Assembly: GCA_022822125.1 (NCBI GenBank)
Contig: JAJECF010000020.1
Coordinates: 1 to 49,637, forward strand
Reading direction: 5' to 3'
DNA length: 49,637 nucleotides
From: Alphaproteobacteria bacterium
Lineage (GTDB): Bacteria > Pseudomonadota > Alphaproteobacteria > Bin95
Shown piece by piece: positions 1-8,223 of the stretch. Position 1 is the stretch's first letter, and every line of letters starts with the position of its first letter. The translations under genes were made by a program, and so were the position numbers. The notes beneath the pieces are model-generated. The model was not told the DNA's origin, searched no databases, and was given only the letters and a program-made list of their open reading frames with translations.

Positions 1-197
1 TCCGGCGGCTTGCCGCCAATGCGCCGCTCGCGATGAAGGCGATGAAGGCCGTCATGCTCCGGCAGATGGCCTTCCGCGACGCCACGCCGCATGACGACCT
101 GCTGGGGATGCTGCGCGCCGCCCGCCTTTCCGCAGACGCGAAGGAAGGCATCGCGGCGAGGCTGGAGAAGCGCCCGGCCAACTTCACGGGGGAGTAG
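1..197 (+). CDS. Enoyl-CoA hydratase/isomerase, C-terminal end (5' truncated by window)
   Basis: The last 64 residues of a protein that begins before the window. The stretch starting RRLAANAPLAMKAMK and ending EKRPANFTGE matches the C-terminal helical trimerisation region of crotonase-family enoyl-CoA hydratases, where 'P.A....K' and a terminal 'RP.F.G' are typical. The active-site oxyanion residues lie upstream and cannot be seen. The stop codon TAG is directly followed by the ATG of the next gene, so the two are probably cotranscribed. Together with the acyl-CoA dehydrogenase at 577 it suggests a beta-oxidation-type cassette. The family call is good; the substrate is unknown. Confidence 0.75.
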   Translation, partial: RRLAANAPLAMKAMKAVMLRQMAFRDATPHDDLLGMLRAARLSADAKEGIAARLEKRPANFTGE

Positions 198-533
198 ATG
201 GCCGTGCGACTCGACAGGCCCTGGCGGCGGCTCGACGCGGAGGCCGTGGCCGGGCTCAGCGGCCAGCTCGGCGTCTATCAGCTTTCCGACGACGGGGCGA
301 CCGTGCGGGCGATCCACCGGGTCGATGCGCGCTCGCTGTTCGGCCTGCGCGGGGAGCTCGGGCGCGAACTGGAAGAGCGCGGCGAGGGGCTGTTCTTCCG
401 TCTGGAGGTCAACCACCAGCCGCGCACCCGCTGGCTGGAGCTGATGATGGTCCACAAGGCCGATCACGGCAGCCTGCCGGCGTGGAACCCGCCGGAGGAC
501 GGCGAGGGCCTCGGGCGCCTCAGCCCGGCCTGA
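198..533 (+). CDS. Small conserved protein of unknown function (111 aa)
   Basis: A 111-residue soluble protein with no signal peptide or membrane segment. It begins immediately after the stop codon of the hydratase gene (zero spacing), which implies translational coupling. A central 'GVYQL' strand, a 'SLFGLRGEL' block and a C-terminal stretch with His, Lys and Asp ('MMVHKADHGSLP') look like a conserved small fold. It resembles small alphaproteobacterial proteins of the GIY-YIG-like DUF class, but the catalytic Tyr/Arg pattern is not convincing, so I assign no function. The context between two CoA-metabolism genes suggests an accessory role; this is inference. Confidence 0.7.
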   Translation: MAVRLDRPWRRLDAEAVAGLSGQLGVYQLSDDGATVRAIHRVDARSLFGLRGELGRELEERGEGLFFRLEVNHQPRTRWLELMMVHKADHGSLPAWNPPEDGEGLGRLSPA

Positions 534-576
534 CCGGCCTCGACAGAACTTTCGGAACCAGGAAAGCGCAAGACTT

Positions 577-1743
577 ATGGACCTGTCCCTTACCGACGAG
601 CAGAAACTGATCGTGGACCAGGTGCGCCGCTTCGTCCGCGAGGAGATCGTGCCGCTGGAGGACGGTCTGGACCCCGACGCCGACAGCCTGCCGCCGGAGG
701 ACCACGAACGGCTTGCCGGAAGGGTGGCGGAGATGGGCCTTTACGGCCTCGACATTCCGCCGGAATTCGGCGGGCCGGACGTGGATATCGTGACCCGCAC
801 CCTGCTCGCCATCGAGATGTCGCAGCACCGCGCGGGTCTCTATGCGCCCTGCTACAACGTCTTCGGCGGCGCGGGTCTCGCCCAGATGTTCGAGGCCAAT
901 GACGACCAGAAGCAGCGCTTCCTCTTTCCGATGCTGAGAGGCGAGAAGAAGACCTTCTTCGGCCTGACGGAGCCCTCGGGCGGCTCGGACCCGGCCCGCG
1001 CCATCCAGACCCGCGCGGTCCGCGACGGCGACGACTGGGTCATCAACGGCGCCAAGATGTTCATCTCCGGCGCCGACCGGGCGGATTTCGGCCTCGTCTT
1101 CGCCCGCACCGATCCGGGCAAGGGGCGGGCCGGCGTCACCTGCTTCATCGTCGAGACGGACACGCCGGGCTTCCATGTGCGGCGCATCGTCCACACGCTG
1201 CGCGCGGCGCGCTATGCGACAGAGCTGCAATTCGAGGACATGCGCGTGCCGCACGCCAATGTGCTGGGCGAGGTCAATGGCGGCTTCGCCATCGCCAATG
1301 ACCGCGTGTCGCGCCAGCGCATCCCCTATGCGGCCACTTGCATCGGCGTCGCCGTCAAGGCGCAGGAACTCGCGGTCGAATATGCCGGGATAAGGGAGAC
1401 CTTCGGCGACAAGCTGGCGCATCGCCAGGGCATCCAGTGGATGGTGGTGGAGAACGAGATCGACATCCGCCAGTCGCTCTGGATCACGCTGGCGGCCGCC
1501 GACAAGGCGCGGCGCGGCGAGGCCTTCCGCACCGACTCCGCGCTCGCCAAGATCGTGGCGACGGAAGCCTCGGGCCGGGTGGTGGACCGCGCCATGCAGA
1601 TCCATGGCGGCTACGGCGTCACCAAGGACCTGCCGTTCGAGCGCTGGTACCGCGAAATGCGCATCCGCCGTATCGGCGAGGGCCCGAACGAGGTCCAGCG
1701 CCACATCGTCGCCCGCGACCTGTTCGGCAGCTCGCTGCGCTAG
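577..1743 (+). CDS. Acyl-CoA dehydrogenase (FAD)
   Basis: A 388-aa flavoprotein of the usual family length that oxidises acyl-CoA thioesters to 2-enoyl-CoA and passes electrons to ETF. The FAD/substrate-binding block FGLTEPSGGSDPA is near residues 128-140. The C-terminal block with RIGEGPNEVQR near residues 365-375 holds the catalytic glutamate position (Glu368, equivalent to the MCAD EG motif). The helical N-terminal domain (residues 1-115), middle beta domain (116-225) and C-terminal four-helix domain follow in order. The ATG is preceded by AGGAAA about 12 nt upstream. It follows the hydratase end and the 111-aa gene with a 43-nt gap, consistent with a short acyl-CoA degradation operon. Substrate chain length cannot be judged. 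Confidence 0.93.
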   Translation: MDLSLTDEQKLIVDQVRRFVREEIVPLEDGLDPDADSLPPEDHERLAGRVAEMGLYGLDIPPEFGGPDVDIVTRTLLAIEMSQHRAGLYAPCYNVFGGAGLAQMFEANDDQKQRFLFPMLRGEKKTFFGLTEPSGGSDPARAIQTRAVRDGDDWVINGAKMFISGADRADFGLVFARTDPGKGRAGVTCFIVETDTPGFHVRRIVHTLRAARYATELQFEDMRVPHANVLGEVNGGFAIANDRVSRQRIPYAATCIGVAVKAQELAVEYAGIRETFGDKLAHRQGIQWMVVENEIDIRQSLWITLAAADKARRGEAFRTDSALAKIVATEASGRVVDRAMQIHGGYGVTKDLPFERWYREMRIRRIGEGPNEVQRHIVARDLFGSSLR

Positions 1744-1783
1744 GGAGCGGGGGCGGAACTCGAAGTCGCTGTAAGGAGAAGCA

Positions 1784-2299
1784 ATGACGACCTTTACCGT
1801 GGTCGATGTCGAGACCGCGAATCACAGCCGTGCGAGCGTCTGCCAGATCGGTATTGTGCAGGTCCGGGACGGCAGGATCTGTGGCGAGTGGCAAAGTCTG
1901 ATCGATCCGGAAGAGCCGTTTCATTCATTCCATACCGGCCTGCACGGCAAAGATGGAAGTGCAGTCCGCGGAGCTCCGGTTTTCCCCGTTCTCTATGAGG
2001 AGATGGCACGCCGTTTCGGCCGATCTGTCACAGTTGGTCATTCGTCATTCGACCGTCAGGCGCTGGACCGGACGGCGGAAAAGTACAACTTGCCGATGTT
2101 TCCGGTTGCTTGGCTCGACAGCACCGTCATCGCCCGCGACGCATGGCCGGGACTACCGAGTTATGCGCTCCGGCCACTCGCGGAAATGCTCAGTATCGAC
2201 TTTCGCCATCACGACGCGCTGGAAGATGCGCGGGCGGCCGCCAAGGTGGTGTTGCGCGCCTGCAGCGCCGCTGGACGCAGCATCGAAAGTTGGCTCTAG
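1784..2299 (+). CDS. DEDDh 3'-5' exonuclease (DnaQ-like), standalone
   Basis: A 171-aa single-domain exonuclease of the DnaQ/RNase T superfamily. All five DEDDh ligands can be placed: Asp and Glu in VVDVET (residues 8-10), Asp in GHSSFD (near 85-90), and His plus Asp in HHDALEDA (near 144-151). There is no polymerase or BRCT domain, unlike DnaQ epsilon or dinG fusions, so it probably trims DNA or RNA 3' ends on its own. The start has a strong AAGGAG site 5 nt upstream. The reading frame looks less GC-biased than its neighbours and its function is unrelated to the surrounding catabolic genes, so transfer is possible. The family is clear; the natural substrate is not. Confidence 0.88.
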   Translation: MTTFTVVDVETANHSRASVCQIGIVQVRDGRICGEWQSLIDPEEPFHSFHTGLHGKDGSAVRGAPVFPVLYEEMARRFGRSVTVGHSSFDRQALDRTAEKYNLPMFPVAWLDSTVIARDAWPGLPSYALRPLAEMLSIDFRHHDALEDARAAAKVVLRACSAAGRSIESWL

Positions 2300-2325
2300 G
2301 GAGCCGCGTTTCTGTTCCTGCCGGA

Positions 2326-3030
2326 TCACACGGATCGCGTGATCCCTCCGTCGACACGGATATTCTGTCCGGTGATGTAGCCGGAGCCTTCCGAGGCGAG
2401 GAACGAGATCGTCGCCGAGATCTCGTCCACGGAACCGTATCGCTCCATGGGTATACGGTCCTTGAACTCCTGCCTTTCGGGAAGGCTGTCGATAAAGCCC
2501 GGCAGCACATTGTTCATGCGGATGTTTTCGGATGCGTAACGGTCCGAAAAGAGCTTGGCCCAGGCGGCCAGTCCGGCGCGGAAGACGCCTGACGTCGGGA
2601 AGGTGGGATCGGGTTCGAAGGCGGCGAAGGTCGAGATGTTGACGATCGAACCGCTCTTCTGCTGCTGCATGATGGGGGTTACCAGGCGCGTGGGACGCAC
2701 GGCCGAGAGAAAATAGACCTCCATGCCGGTGTGCCAGTCTTCGTCCGTGATATCCATGATCGGGCCCCGGGGGCCGTGGCCGGCGCTGTTTACGAGGGCG
2801 TCGATGCGCCCCCACCGCTCCATTGCAAGGTCAACCAGCCGCTTCAGGTCGTCATTCGAGTTGTTGGAGCCCGTGACGCCGACACCGCCCAACTCCTTGG
2901 CCAGGGCTTCGCCCTTTCCCGAGGACGAGAGCACGGCGACCTGGAAACCGTCCGCCGCGAGACGGCGCGCGGCCCCGGCGCCCATTCCGCTGCCGCCGGC
3001 CGAAACCAACGCGACCCGTTCCGCTGCCAC
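2326..3030 (-). CDS. SDR-family protein lacking the Tyr-x-x-x-Lys catalytic pair
   Basis: A 234-aa Rossmann-fold protein of the classical SDR family. I chose the GTG start at 3030 because GAGGG lies 7 nt upstream and it places the first strand right at the N-terminus; a TTG at 3090 would add a low-complexity Ala-rich leader. The cofactor loop reads SAGGSGMG instead of TGxxxGxG. The NSAG and C-terminal 'YITGQNIRVDGG' motifs are normal. At the active site, the segment after NIS reads PTSGVFRAG: the YxxxK motif has become SxxxR, so neither the acid Tyr nor the Lys is present. It may be a non-catalytic or altered SDR. It is convergent with the exonuclease gene, with a 26-nt gap. Confidence 0.85.
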   Translation of the reverse strand: MAAERVALVSAGGSGMGAGAARRLAADGFQVAVLSSSGKGEALAKELGGVGVTGSNNSNDDLKRLVDLAMERWGRIDALVNSAGHGPRGPIMDITDEDWHTGMEVYFLSAVRPTRLVTPIMQQQKSGSIVNISTFAAFEPDPTFPTSGVFRAGLAAWAKLFSDRYASENIRMNNVLPGFIDSLPERQEFKDRIPMERYGSVDEISATISFLASEGSGYITGQNIRVDGGITRSV

Positions 3031-3335
3031 TGCTACCGCCCTCGATGTCGCTGCGGCGGTCGGGATAGGTCTTGCGGCGGGGACTGTCAAACGGCCGGCT
3101 GCCGGATGCAGGCGCCATTTTCCTGGCGGTACGCCCGCCCGCCGGAAACGCAGAAGCCGGGATCAGCCGAGGGAGAAATAGCGTGCCGGTGGAGAGGGCA
3201 TGTCGTCCGGGTCGATCCGGTGGAGGCGGGGGCCTCGGACGGCGGGCGGCACAGCGGTTTTGACAGGCAGCGCAATAGCCCGCACATTCGCGGCGGGGCA
3301 CTGAGCGGCCGGGAATACCGAGGGGAGACGGTTCA
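3031..3335. other. Intergenic region between divergent SDR genes
   Basis: About 305 nt without a supported gene, separating the left-going SDR (start 3030) from the right-going SDR (start 3336). It is GC-rich with no convincing small reading frame. The only distinct signal is the sigma70-like promoter at 3260-3288 facing the downstream SDR. A TTG at 3090 could extend the left gene into this region but lacks a good ribosome-binding site. Confidence 0.6.
3260..3288 (+). promoter_or_regulatory. Candidate sigma70 promoter for the SDR operon at 3336
   Basis: A perfect TTGACA at 3260-3265 is followed after exactly 17 nt by CACATT at 3283-3288, which keeps the two most conserved -10 positions (A2 and T6). 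The predicted start near 3295 would give a leader of about 40 nt before the ATG at 3336. The weak -10 box makes this moderate only. Confidence 0.45.
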
Positions 3336-4256
3336 ATGGGAATGCTGGAAGGGCGGGTTGCGATCTGCACCGGTTCGGGACGCGGCGTCGGCGCCGAAGT
3401 GGCGAAGATGATGGCGGCGAACGGCGCGAGCGTCATTGTCAACGACCCCGGCGTCGGCGGCGGCGGCGAGGGCGGCGACCAGACGCCGGCACAGGCGATT
3501 GCGGACGAGATCAGGGCGGCGGGCGGCCAGGCGGCCGCGAATTTCGGCTCCGTGGCCCAATTCGAGGACTGCCTCGACATGGTGCAGCAGGCGCGCGACG
3601 AGTTCGGCGGGCTACATGTCGTCTTCAATCCCGCCGGCATCCTGCGCGACCGCATGTTCCACAAGATGTCGCCGGAAGACTGGCAGGCAGTCATCGACGT
3701 CCACCTGACCGGCCACTTCAATGTCAACCGGGCGGCGATCAACCTGTTCCGCGAGCAGGAATACGGGCGCATCATCATGGTCTCCTCGACCTCCGGCCTG
3801 CTCGGCAATATCGGCCAGGCGAATTACGGCGCGGCGAAGCTCGGCATCGTGGCGCTCGCGCGCATCGTGGCGATGGAGAACGCATCGAAGAACGTGACCG
3901 CCAATGTCATCGCGCCCTCGGCCGACACCCGCATGACCCGCAGCGTGCCGACGCCGAAGGACCCGAAGGCGGCGGCGGTCCGCGACGAGCGCCTGAGGCT
4001 CAGCCGGGCGGACGCCATCGCTCCGCTCTGCACCTTCCTCGCCTCGGAGGACGCGGGCTATGTCAACGGCCAGGTGTTCCACCAGCGCGCGGGCGAGCTC
4101 ACGCTTTACGGCCATTCCCGCCCCGTGCGCACGGTCCACCGCAACGGCAACTGGACGCCGGAGAGCATTGCCGAGGTGGCCATGCCGTCGCTTTCGGGCC
4201 AATTCTACGAAATCGCGAACTCCCGCAGCGTCCATGCGGGAATGCCGATGGCTTGA
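3336..4256 (+). CDS. SDR oxidoreductase, 17-beta-HSD type 4 / MFE-2-like subgroup
   Basis: A 306-aa NAD(P)-dependent dehydrogenase. The glycine motif TGSGRGVG is at residues 12-19, and the second strand ends in 'VNDPG', an Asp that usually favours NAD. Catalytic Ser (VSSTSG, near 151), Tyr and Lys (ANYGAAK, near 163-169) are all present. The length, the Gly-rich insert after strand 2 (GVGGGGEGG) and the closing segment resemble the hydroxyacyl-CoA dehydrogenase half of peroxisomal-type multifunctional enzymes. The usual NNAG is NPAG here. AGGGGAG lies 9 nt before the ATG. The FMN-binding protein gene follows after 32 nt. Hydroxyacyl-CoA or hydroxysteroid oxidation is likely; the substrate is not known. 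Confidence 0.88.
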   Translation: MGMLEGRVAICTGSGRGVGAEVAKMMAANGASVIVNDPGVGGGGEGGDQTPAQAIADEIRAAGGQAAANFGSVAQFEDCLDMVQQARDEFGGLHVVFNPAGILRDRMFHKMSPEDWQAVIDVHLTGHFNVNRAAINLFREQEYGRIIMVSSTSGLLGNIGQANYGAAKLGIVALARIVAMENASKNVTANVIAPSADTRMTRSVPTPKDPKAAAVRDERLRLSRADAIAPLCTFLASEDAGYVNGQVFHQRAGELTLYGHSRPVRTVHRNGNWTPESIAEVAMPSLSGQFYEIANSRSVHAGMPMA

Positions 4257-4288
4257 GCCGCGGCGCGCCCCAGGGAGGAGGAAACGCC

Positions 4289-4915
4289 ATGCAGTCGAAC
4301 GGTTGGATCGGGAGCGAGGCCGAACTGGAGGCGCTCTACGAGATGCCTCCCAGGCGGCGCGCGATCCTAAAGGAGATCGACCATATCTCCGACCACTACC
4401 GCGCCTTCATCGACGCTGCCCCCTTCGTCGTGCTGGCGACGGTCGGGCCGGAAGGGCTCGACTGCAGCCCGCGCGGCGACCCGGCAGGCTTCGTGCAGGT
4501 GCAGGATTCGAAGACCGTGCTGCTGCCCGACCGGCGCGGCAACAACCGGCTCGACAGCCTGCGCAATATCGTCCGCGACCCGCGCGTCTCGCTGCTCTTC
4601 CTCATTCCGGGCGTCGGCGAGACGCTGCGCATCAACGGGCGCGGGCGCATCGGCACGGACCCGGAGCTGCTGGCGAGGTTCGAGATGAGGGGGCAATTGC
4701 CGCGCAGCGTGCTCTCGGTCGCCGTGGACCGGGTCTATATCCAGTGCCCGAAGGCGCTCGTCCGCTCGCGCCTCTGGCGCCCGGAAACGCGCGTGCCGCG
4801 CGACTCCCTGCCGACCCTCGGCGAGATCATGGAAGCGCTGGACACCGAGGGCGAGTTCGAGGCGAAAGCCTGGGACCGCGCCTATTCGGCCGAGCTGGAG
4901 AAGACGATCTACTAG
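4289..4915 (+). CDS. Pyridoxamine 5'-phosphate oxidase-family FMN-binding protein
   Basis: A 208-aa split-barrel flavin protein. I chose the ATG at 4289 because of the strong AGGAGGAAA site directly upstream. The sequence FVVLATVGPEGLDCSPRGD (near 45-65) followed by 'LLPDRRGNNRLDSLRNI' (near 80-97) is typical of the MSMEG_1061-type PNPOx subfamily, which binds FMN at a dimer interface. It follows the SDR gene closely and probably shares its mRNA. Its stop overlaps the stop of the convergent amidase gene by 4 nt (CTAG at 4912-4915). Likely an oxidoreductase of small substrates or a flavin-dependent detoxification protein; true PdxH activity is unlikely given the subfamily. Confidence 0.87.
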   Translation: MQSNGWIGSEAELEALYEMPPRRRAILKEIDHISDHYRAFIDAAPFVVLATVGPEGLDCSPRGDPAGFVQVQDSKTVLLPDRRGNNRLDSLRNIVRDPRVSLLFLIPGVGETLRINGRGRIGTDPELLARFEMRGQLPRSVLSVAVDRVYIQCPKALVRSRLWRPETRVPRDSLPTLGEIMEALDTEGEFEAKAWDRAYSAELEKTIY

Positions 4916-6324
4916 GCCGGTATTCCGGGGCGGCGGCCGGCCCAGGGCGCGATGCGCTCGAAGGCGGCCGCGGCCTGCAGCACGCGGCGGTCTTCATGCA
5001 GGCGGCCGACGATCTGGAGGCCGACGGGCAGCCCGTCCCGGGTGAAGCCGCAGGGGACGCTGGCGGCCGGATTGCCCGTGGCGTTGAACGGAAAGCTGAA
5101 CGGCGTCCACGCAAACAGGTCCTCCGCCTCGAACCGCCCGGGCTCCGGCGCCACCTGGCCCACGGGAAATGCCGGCACGGCGGTGGCGGGCGTGAGCAGC
5201 AGGTCGTAGCCCTCGAAGAACCGGGCCAGCCGGTCGCAGAAGGCGAGCCGCTCGATGCGGGCCTGCACATAGTCCACCGCGCTGTATTCCATGCCGCGGC
5301 GCACCATATGCACGAGGCCCGGGTCCATCAGGGCTTCCCATTCGTCGAGATACCGGACGAGGCCGCCGGCGACGGCGCTCTGGTAGAGCACGATGAAGAA
5401 ACCGGTCGGATCGCCGAGGCCGGGATCACCTTCCTCCACCTCGGCGCCGAGCTCGGCGAAACGCGCCGCCGCCCGCGCCGTCGCCGCCGCGACCTCCGGG
5501 TCCACCTCCGCATAGCCGAGGGTCGGGCTCCAGAACACCCGGAGGCCGGCCACTCCGTCATGCAGGCCCGCCAGGAAATCCTGCGGCGGGCCGGGAAGGC
5601 TGAAACGGTCGGCCGGGTCGTAGCCGGACATGGCGCCCAGCATGAGGGCGGCGTCCGCCACGGTGCGGGTCATCGGCCCGAGATGGGAGAGGAGGCCGTT
5701 ATGCGGCATCGGCGCATAGGGCACGAGACCGGTGGTGGGCTTGATGCCGAAAATGCCAGAGAAGGAGGACGGGATGCGGATCGAGCCGCCGCCGTCGCCG
5801 CCCTGGGCGAGCGGCCCCAGCCCCGCCGCCACCTGGGCCGCCGCGCCGCCGCTCGACCCTCCGGGCGTGCGTTCCAGGTTCCAGGGATTGCGGGTAATGC
5901 CGGTGACGGGGCTGTCGGTCGCGCCCTTCCAGCCGAATTCCGGGCTCGTCGTCTTGCCGAGGAAAACGCCGCCAGCCTCCCGGAGGCGGCGCTCCAGCGG
6001 CGTGTCGTCCTCGGGAACATGGTGCTCGAAGATCTTCGAGCCGCGCATGGTGCGCACGCCCCGGGTCGGCTGAAGGTCCTTGATCGAATAGGGGATGCCG
6101 TGCAGCGGGCCGAGCGGCCGCCCGCGCATGACCGCCTCCTCCGCCGCCTTCGCCTGTTCCAGGGCGATTTCCGGCACCGGCGTGCAGAAGCAGTTGAGGG
6201 CCGGATTCAGCGCCTCGATCCGGGCGATGACCGCCTGCGCCAGTTCGACCGGCGAGAGGCGGCGGCTGCGGATGTCGGCCGCCAGGTCCGCGGCCGCGCG
6301 GAAACAGAGGTCCTCGTCCTGCAT
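4912..6324 (-). CDS. Amidase (amidase signature family)
   Basis: A 470-aa amidase hydrolysing carboxamides. The Ser-cisSer-Lys triad is visible: Lys82 in YSIKDL, the cis-Ser in GGSSGG (near 158-163) and the nucleophile Ser183 in GGGSIRIP. The ATG at 6324 has GGAG 8 nt upstream; a TTG 15 nt earlier is less likely. Length matches family norms and no signal peptide is seen, so it is cytoplasmic. It lies downstream of the orphan ABC binding protein gene (72-nt gap), so the pair may serve uptake and hydrolysis of an amide or peptide-like compound; that link is inference. A second amidase is encoded at 34231. Confidence 0.92.
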   Translation of the reverse strand: MQDEDLCFRAAADLAADIRSRRLSPVELAQAVIARIEALNPALNCFCTPVPEIALEQAKAAEEAVMRGRPLGPLHGIPYSIKDLQPTRGVRTMRGSKIFEHHVPEDDTPLERRLREAGGVFLGKTTSPEFGWKGATDSPVTGITRNPWNLERTPGGSSGGAAAQVAAGLGPLAQGGDGGGSIRIPSSFSGIFGIKPTTGLVPYAPMPHNGLLSHLGPMTRTVADAALMLGAMSGYDPADRFSLPGPPQDFLAGLHDGVAGLRVFWSPTLGYAEVDPEVAAATARAAARFAELGAEVEEGDPGLGDPTGFFIVLYQSAVAGGLVRYLDEWEALMDPGLVHMVRRGMEYSAVDYVQARIERLAFCDRLARFFEGYDLLLTPATAVPAFPVGQVAPEPGRFEAEDLFAWTPFSFPFNATGNPAASVPCGFTRDGLPVGLQIVGRLHEDRRVLQAAAAFERIAPWAGRRPGIPA

Positions 6325-6396
6325 GGCTTCGTTCTCCAATATCGTATGCCGCCGCCCGCCGCCCCGTTAGCGGAGCGGCGGGCGAACGGCAGCGGC

Positions 6397-7992
6397 CTAG
6401 TTCTTCCGGATGTTCCAGAAGAAGGCGTCTGTGGAGGGAATGACCCCGCTCACATCGTTCCGGTAGGCGCGGTAGAAGAAATACTGCCCGAGAGGAATGT
6501 AGGTGACATATTCCATCGCGCGCTCCTGCATGCGCCGGGAAAGCGTGACCAGCATTTCCGGGTCGGACTCGCTGGAGAACTTCGCCCTGAGCTCCTGGAG
6601 CTCCTCGTCGCAGGGCCAGCCGAACCACGCCGCGTCGCAAGCGCCCGAAACGCCGTTATGCATCATCGGGTTCAGCAGCATGTTGGCCGGCCAGGCGGTG
6701 TGGAACAGGTTCCAGCCGCCGTCACCCGGCGCCTTCTTCTCCGCCCGCCGCGAGGTGAGCGTGGACCAGTCCATCGCCTGGTCGTCCACATTGACGCCGA
6801 TCTCCCTGAGCAGCGCCGCGCTGACCAAGCTTGCAGAATGCAGCTGCGGAATATCGGTCGGATGCAGCAGAACGACCGGCTCGCCGTTATAGCCGGACTC
6901 AGCGAGCAGCTTTTTCGCTTCCTCGAGATTCTGCTGCATCAGGCGTTCCGAGCCCAAGTCGCTGGCATGGGGCGTTTCGCAGATGAACATCGCCGGGCAG
7001 GTGCGCCACGAGCCCTCCAGCGAGCTGTTCGCCTGCTGGTAGGTTGCCTGGTCCGCCATGAGCTGCAGCGCCTGGCGGGCCTTCACATTGTTGAAGGGCG
7101 GGTGCAGGTGGTTGATGACCAGCCAAGGCTGCCAGCCGAGCCCGTCCGTCGGCTCAACGGTGACGTTCTCGTCAGCCATGAGCTGCGGCACGAGGTCCGC
7201 CGGCACGTTCTCGATGAGGTCGATCTCGCCCGCGACGAGAGCGTTGGCGGTGGTCTGGGAATCGGGGATGTACTGCCAGACGAGGCGGTCGAAATGCACG
7301 ACCTTGCCGCCGGCCGTCTCGCTCGCGGGTTCGCCGCGCGGCACATAGTCCGCATTCTTCTCGTAAACGACCCTGCTGCCCGGCACCCACTCGTCCTCCA
7401 GGATCCTGAAAGGCCCGGAACCAGTCATCTCCTTGATCTGCTCATGCGGGTCCGTCATGGCCACCCGCTCCGGCATCATGAAGGGCACATTCGCGTTCTT
7501 CTTGCCGAGCGCGGCGATGGCGAGCGCCCAGGGCTCCTTCAGGGTCATGGTGATGGTGCGGTCGTCCTTCGCTTCCAGGGTCGCGACCCGCTCCATGAGA
7601 AGCTGCCCGAACACGTCGCGCTGGCCCCAGCGCTTGATGGAGGCGATGCAGTCGGCGGCGGTTACCGGGGCCCCGTCATGCCATTTGAGGCCGTCGCGCA
7701 GCGAGATGGTGTAAACGAGCCCGTCATCGCTCTTTGTGTAGCCCTCGGCCATTTGCGGCTGGATGTTGAAATCCGCGTCCGTAGCGAAGAGCGTGTCGTA
7801 AACCGCGTAGCCGTGGTTGCTGGTGATGAGCGCTGTGGTCCAGATGGGGTCGATGTTCTTCAGGTCGGCGTGAATGGCCACATTGAGCTCGGTCTGGCCC
7901 TGCGCCGGAAAGGCAAGCGCGAGGCCGAGCGCCGCCGCCGGCAGGACGCTCCGCGCCCTCCGGACCAGCCGGTTGAAAGATGACGTCTGCAT
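6397..7992 (-). CDS. ABC transporter substrate-binding protein, family 5 (peptide/nickel/DppA type), orphan
   Basis: A 531-aa periplasmic solute-binding protein. The ATG at 7992 has AAGGAG 9 nt upstream and starts a signal peptide: basic NRLVRRARS, a hydrophobic stretch and an AQG-Q cleavage site near residue 31. The mature part carries the SBP_bac_5 features 'KNIDPIWTT', 'DGLVYTISLRDGLKWHDG' and 'YIPDSQTTANALVAGEIDL'. Partners would be two permeases and two ATPases, but none is within the window, so it must use a distant transporter or act as an orphan receptor. It is probably cotranscribed with the amidase downstream. Substrate is unknown. Confidence 0.92.
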   Translation of the reverse strand: MQTSSFNRLVRRARSVLPAAALGLALAFPAQGQTELNVAIHADLKNIDPIWTTALITSNHGYAVYDTLFATDADFNIQPQMAEGYTKSDDGLVYTISLRDGLKWHDGAPVTAADCIASIKRWGQRDVFGQLLMERVATLEAKDDRTITMTLKEPWALAIAALGKKNANVPFMMPERVAMTDPHEQIKEMTGSGPFRILEDEWVPGSRVVYEKNADYVPRGEPASETAGGKVVHFDRLVWQYIPDSQTTANALVAGEIDLIENVPADLVPQLMADENVTVEPTDGLGWQPWLVINHLHPPFNNVKARQALQLMADQATYQQANSSLEGSWRTCPAMFICETPHASDLGSERLMQQNLEEAKKLLAESGYNGEPVVLLHPTDIPQLHSASLVSAALLREIGVNVDDQAMDWSTLTSRRAEKKAPGDGGWNLFHTAWPANMLLNPMMHNGVSGACDAAWFGWPCDEELQELRAKFSSESDPEMLVTLSRRMQERAMEYVTYIPLGQYFFYRAYRNDVSGVIPSTDAFFWNIRKN

Positions 7993-8098
7993 GGGTCCGA
8001 TCTCCTTGCCTGTTGCCTCGGGATCCGCCGCATGGCCGGCCGGCGACCAGCGCCGCGGCGTCCTCCCCCGAGGCATTAGAGCACAATCCCGGCGCTTT

Positions 8099-8120
8099 GG
8101 ACCGGCTTTTCCACCGGTCC
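8099..8120. terminator. Hairpin between amidohydrolase end and binding-protein start
   Basis: Perfect 7-nt arms GGACCGG and CCGGTCC with an 8-nt loop. It lies after the left-going amidohydrolase gene and about 107 nt upstream of the binding-protein ATG. There is no T-run on the minus strand, so it could be a Rho-dependent pause or a leader structure rather than an intrinsic terminator. Confidence 0.35.
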
Positions 8121-8223
8121 CTTCGCTGCGACGGCGCCTCGTTTCATCTTGCCGCTAATTCCCTGGAGCCCGGCGCCCGGGGCAAGCAGGCGGGCCTCAC
8201 TCAGGCGCAAACGCAACCTGCGA

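Noticed and set aside
520..1704. 394-codon frame antisense to the acyl-CoA dehydrogenase
   Set aside because: Fully antisense to a gene with all diagnostic motifs; it arises from codon bias.
4060..7983. Very long open frame (about 1307 codons) on the plus strand
   Set aside because: It starts inside the SDR gene and runs antisense to the amidase and binding-protein genes, whose family motifs are clear. High GC content makes long antisense frames common.
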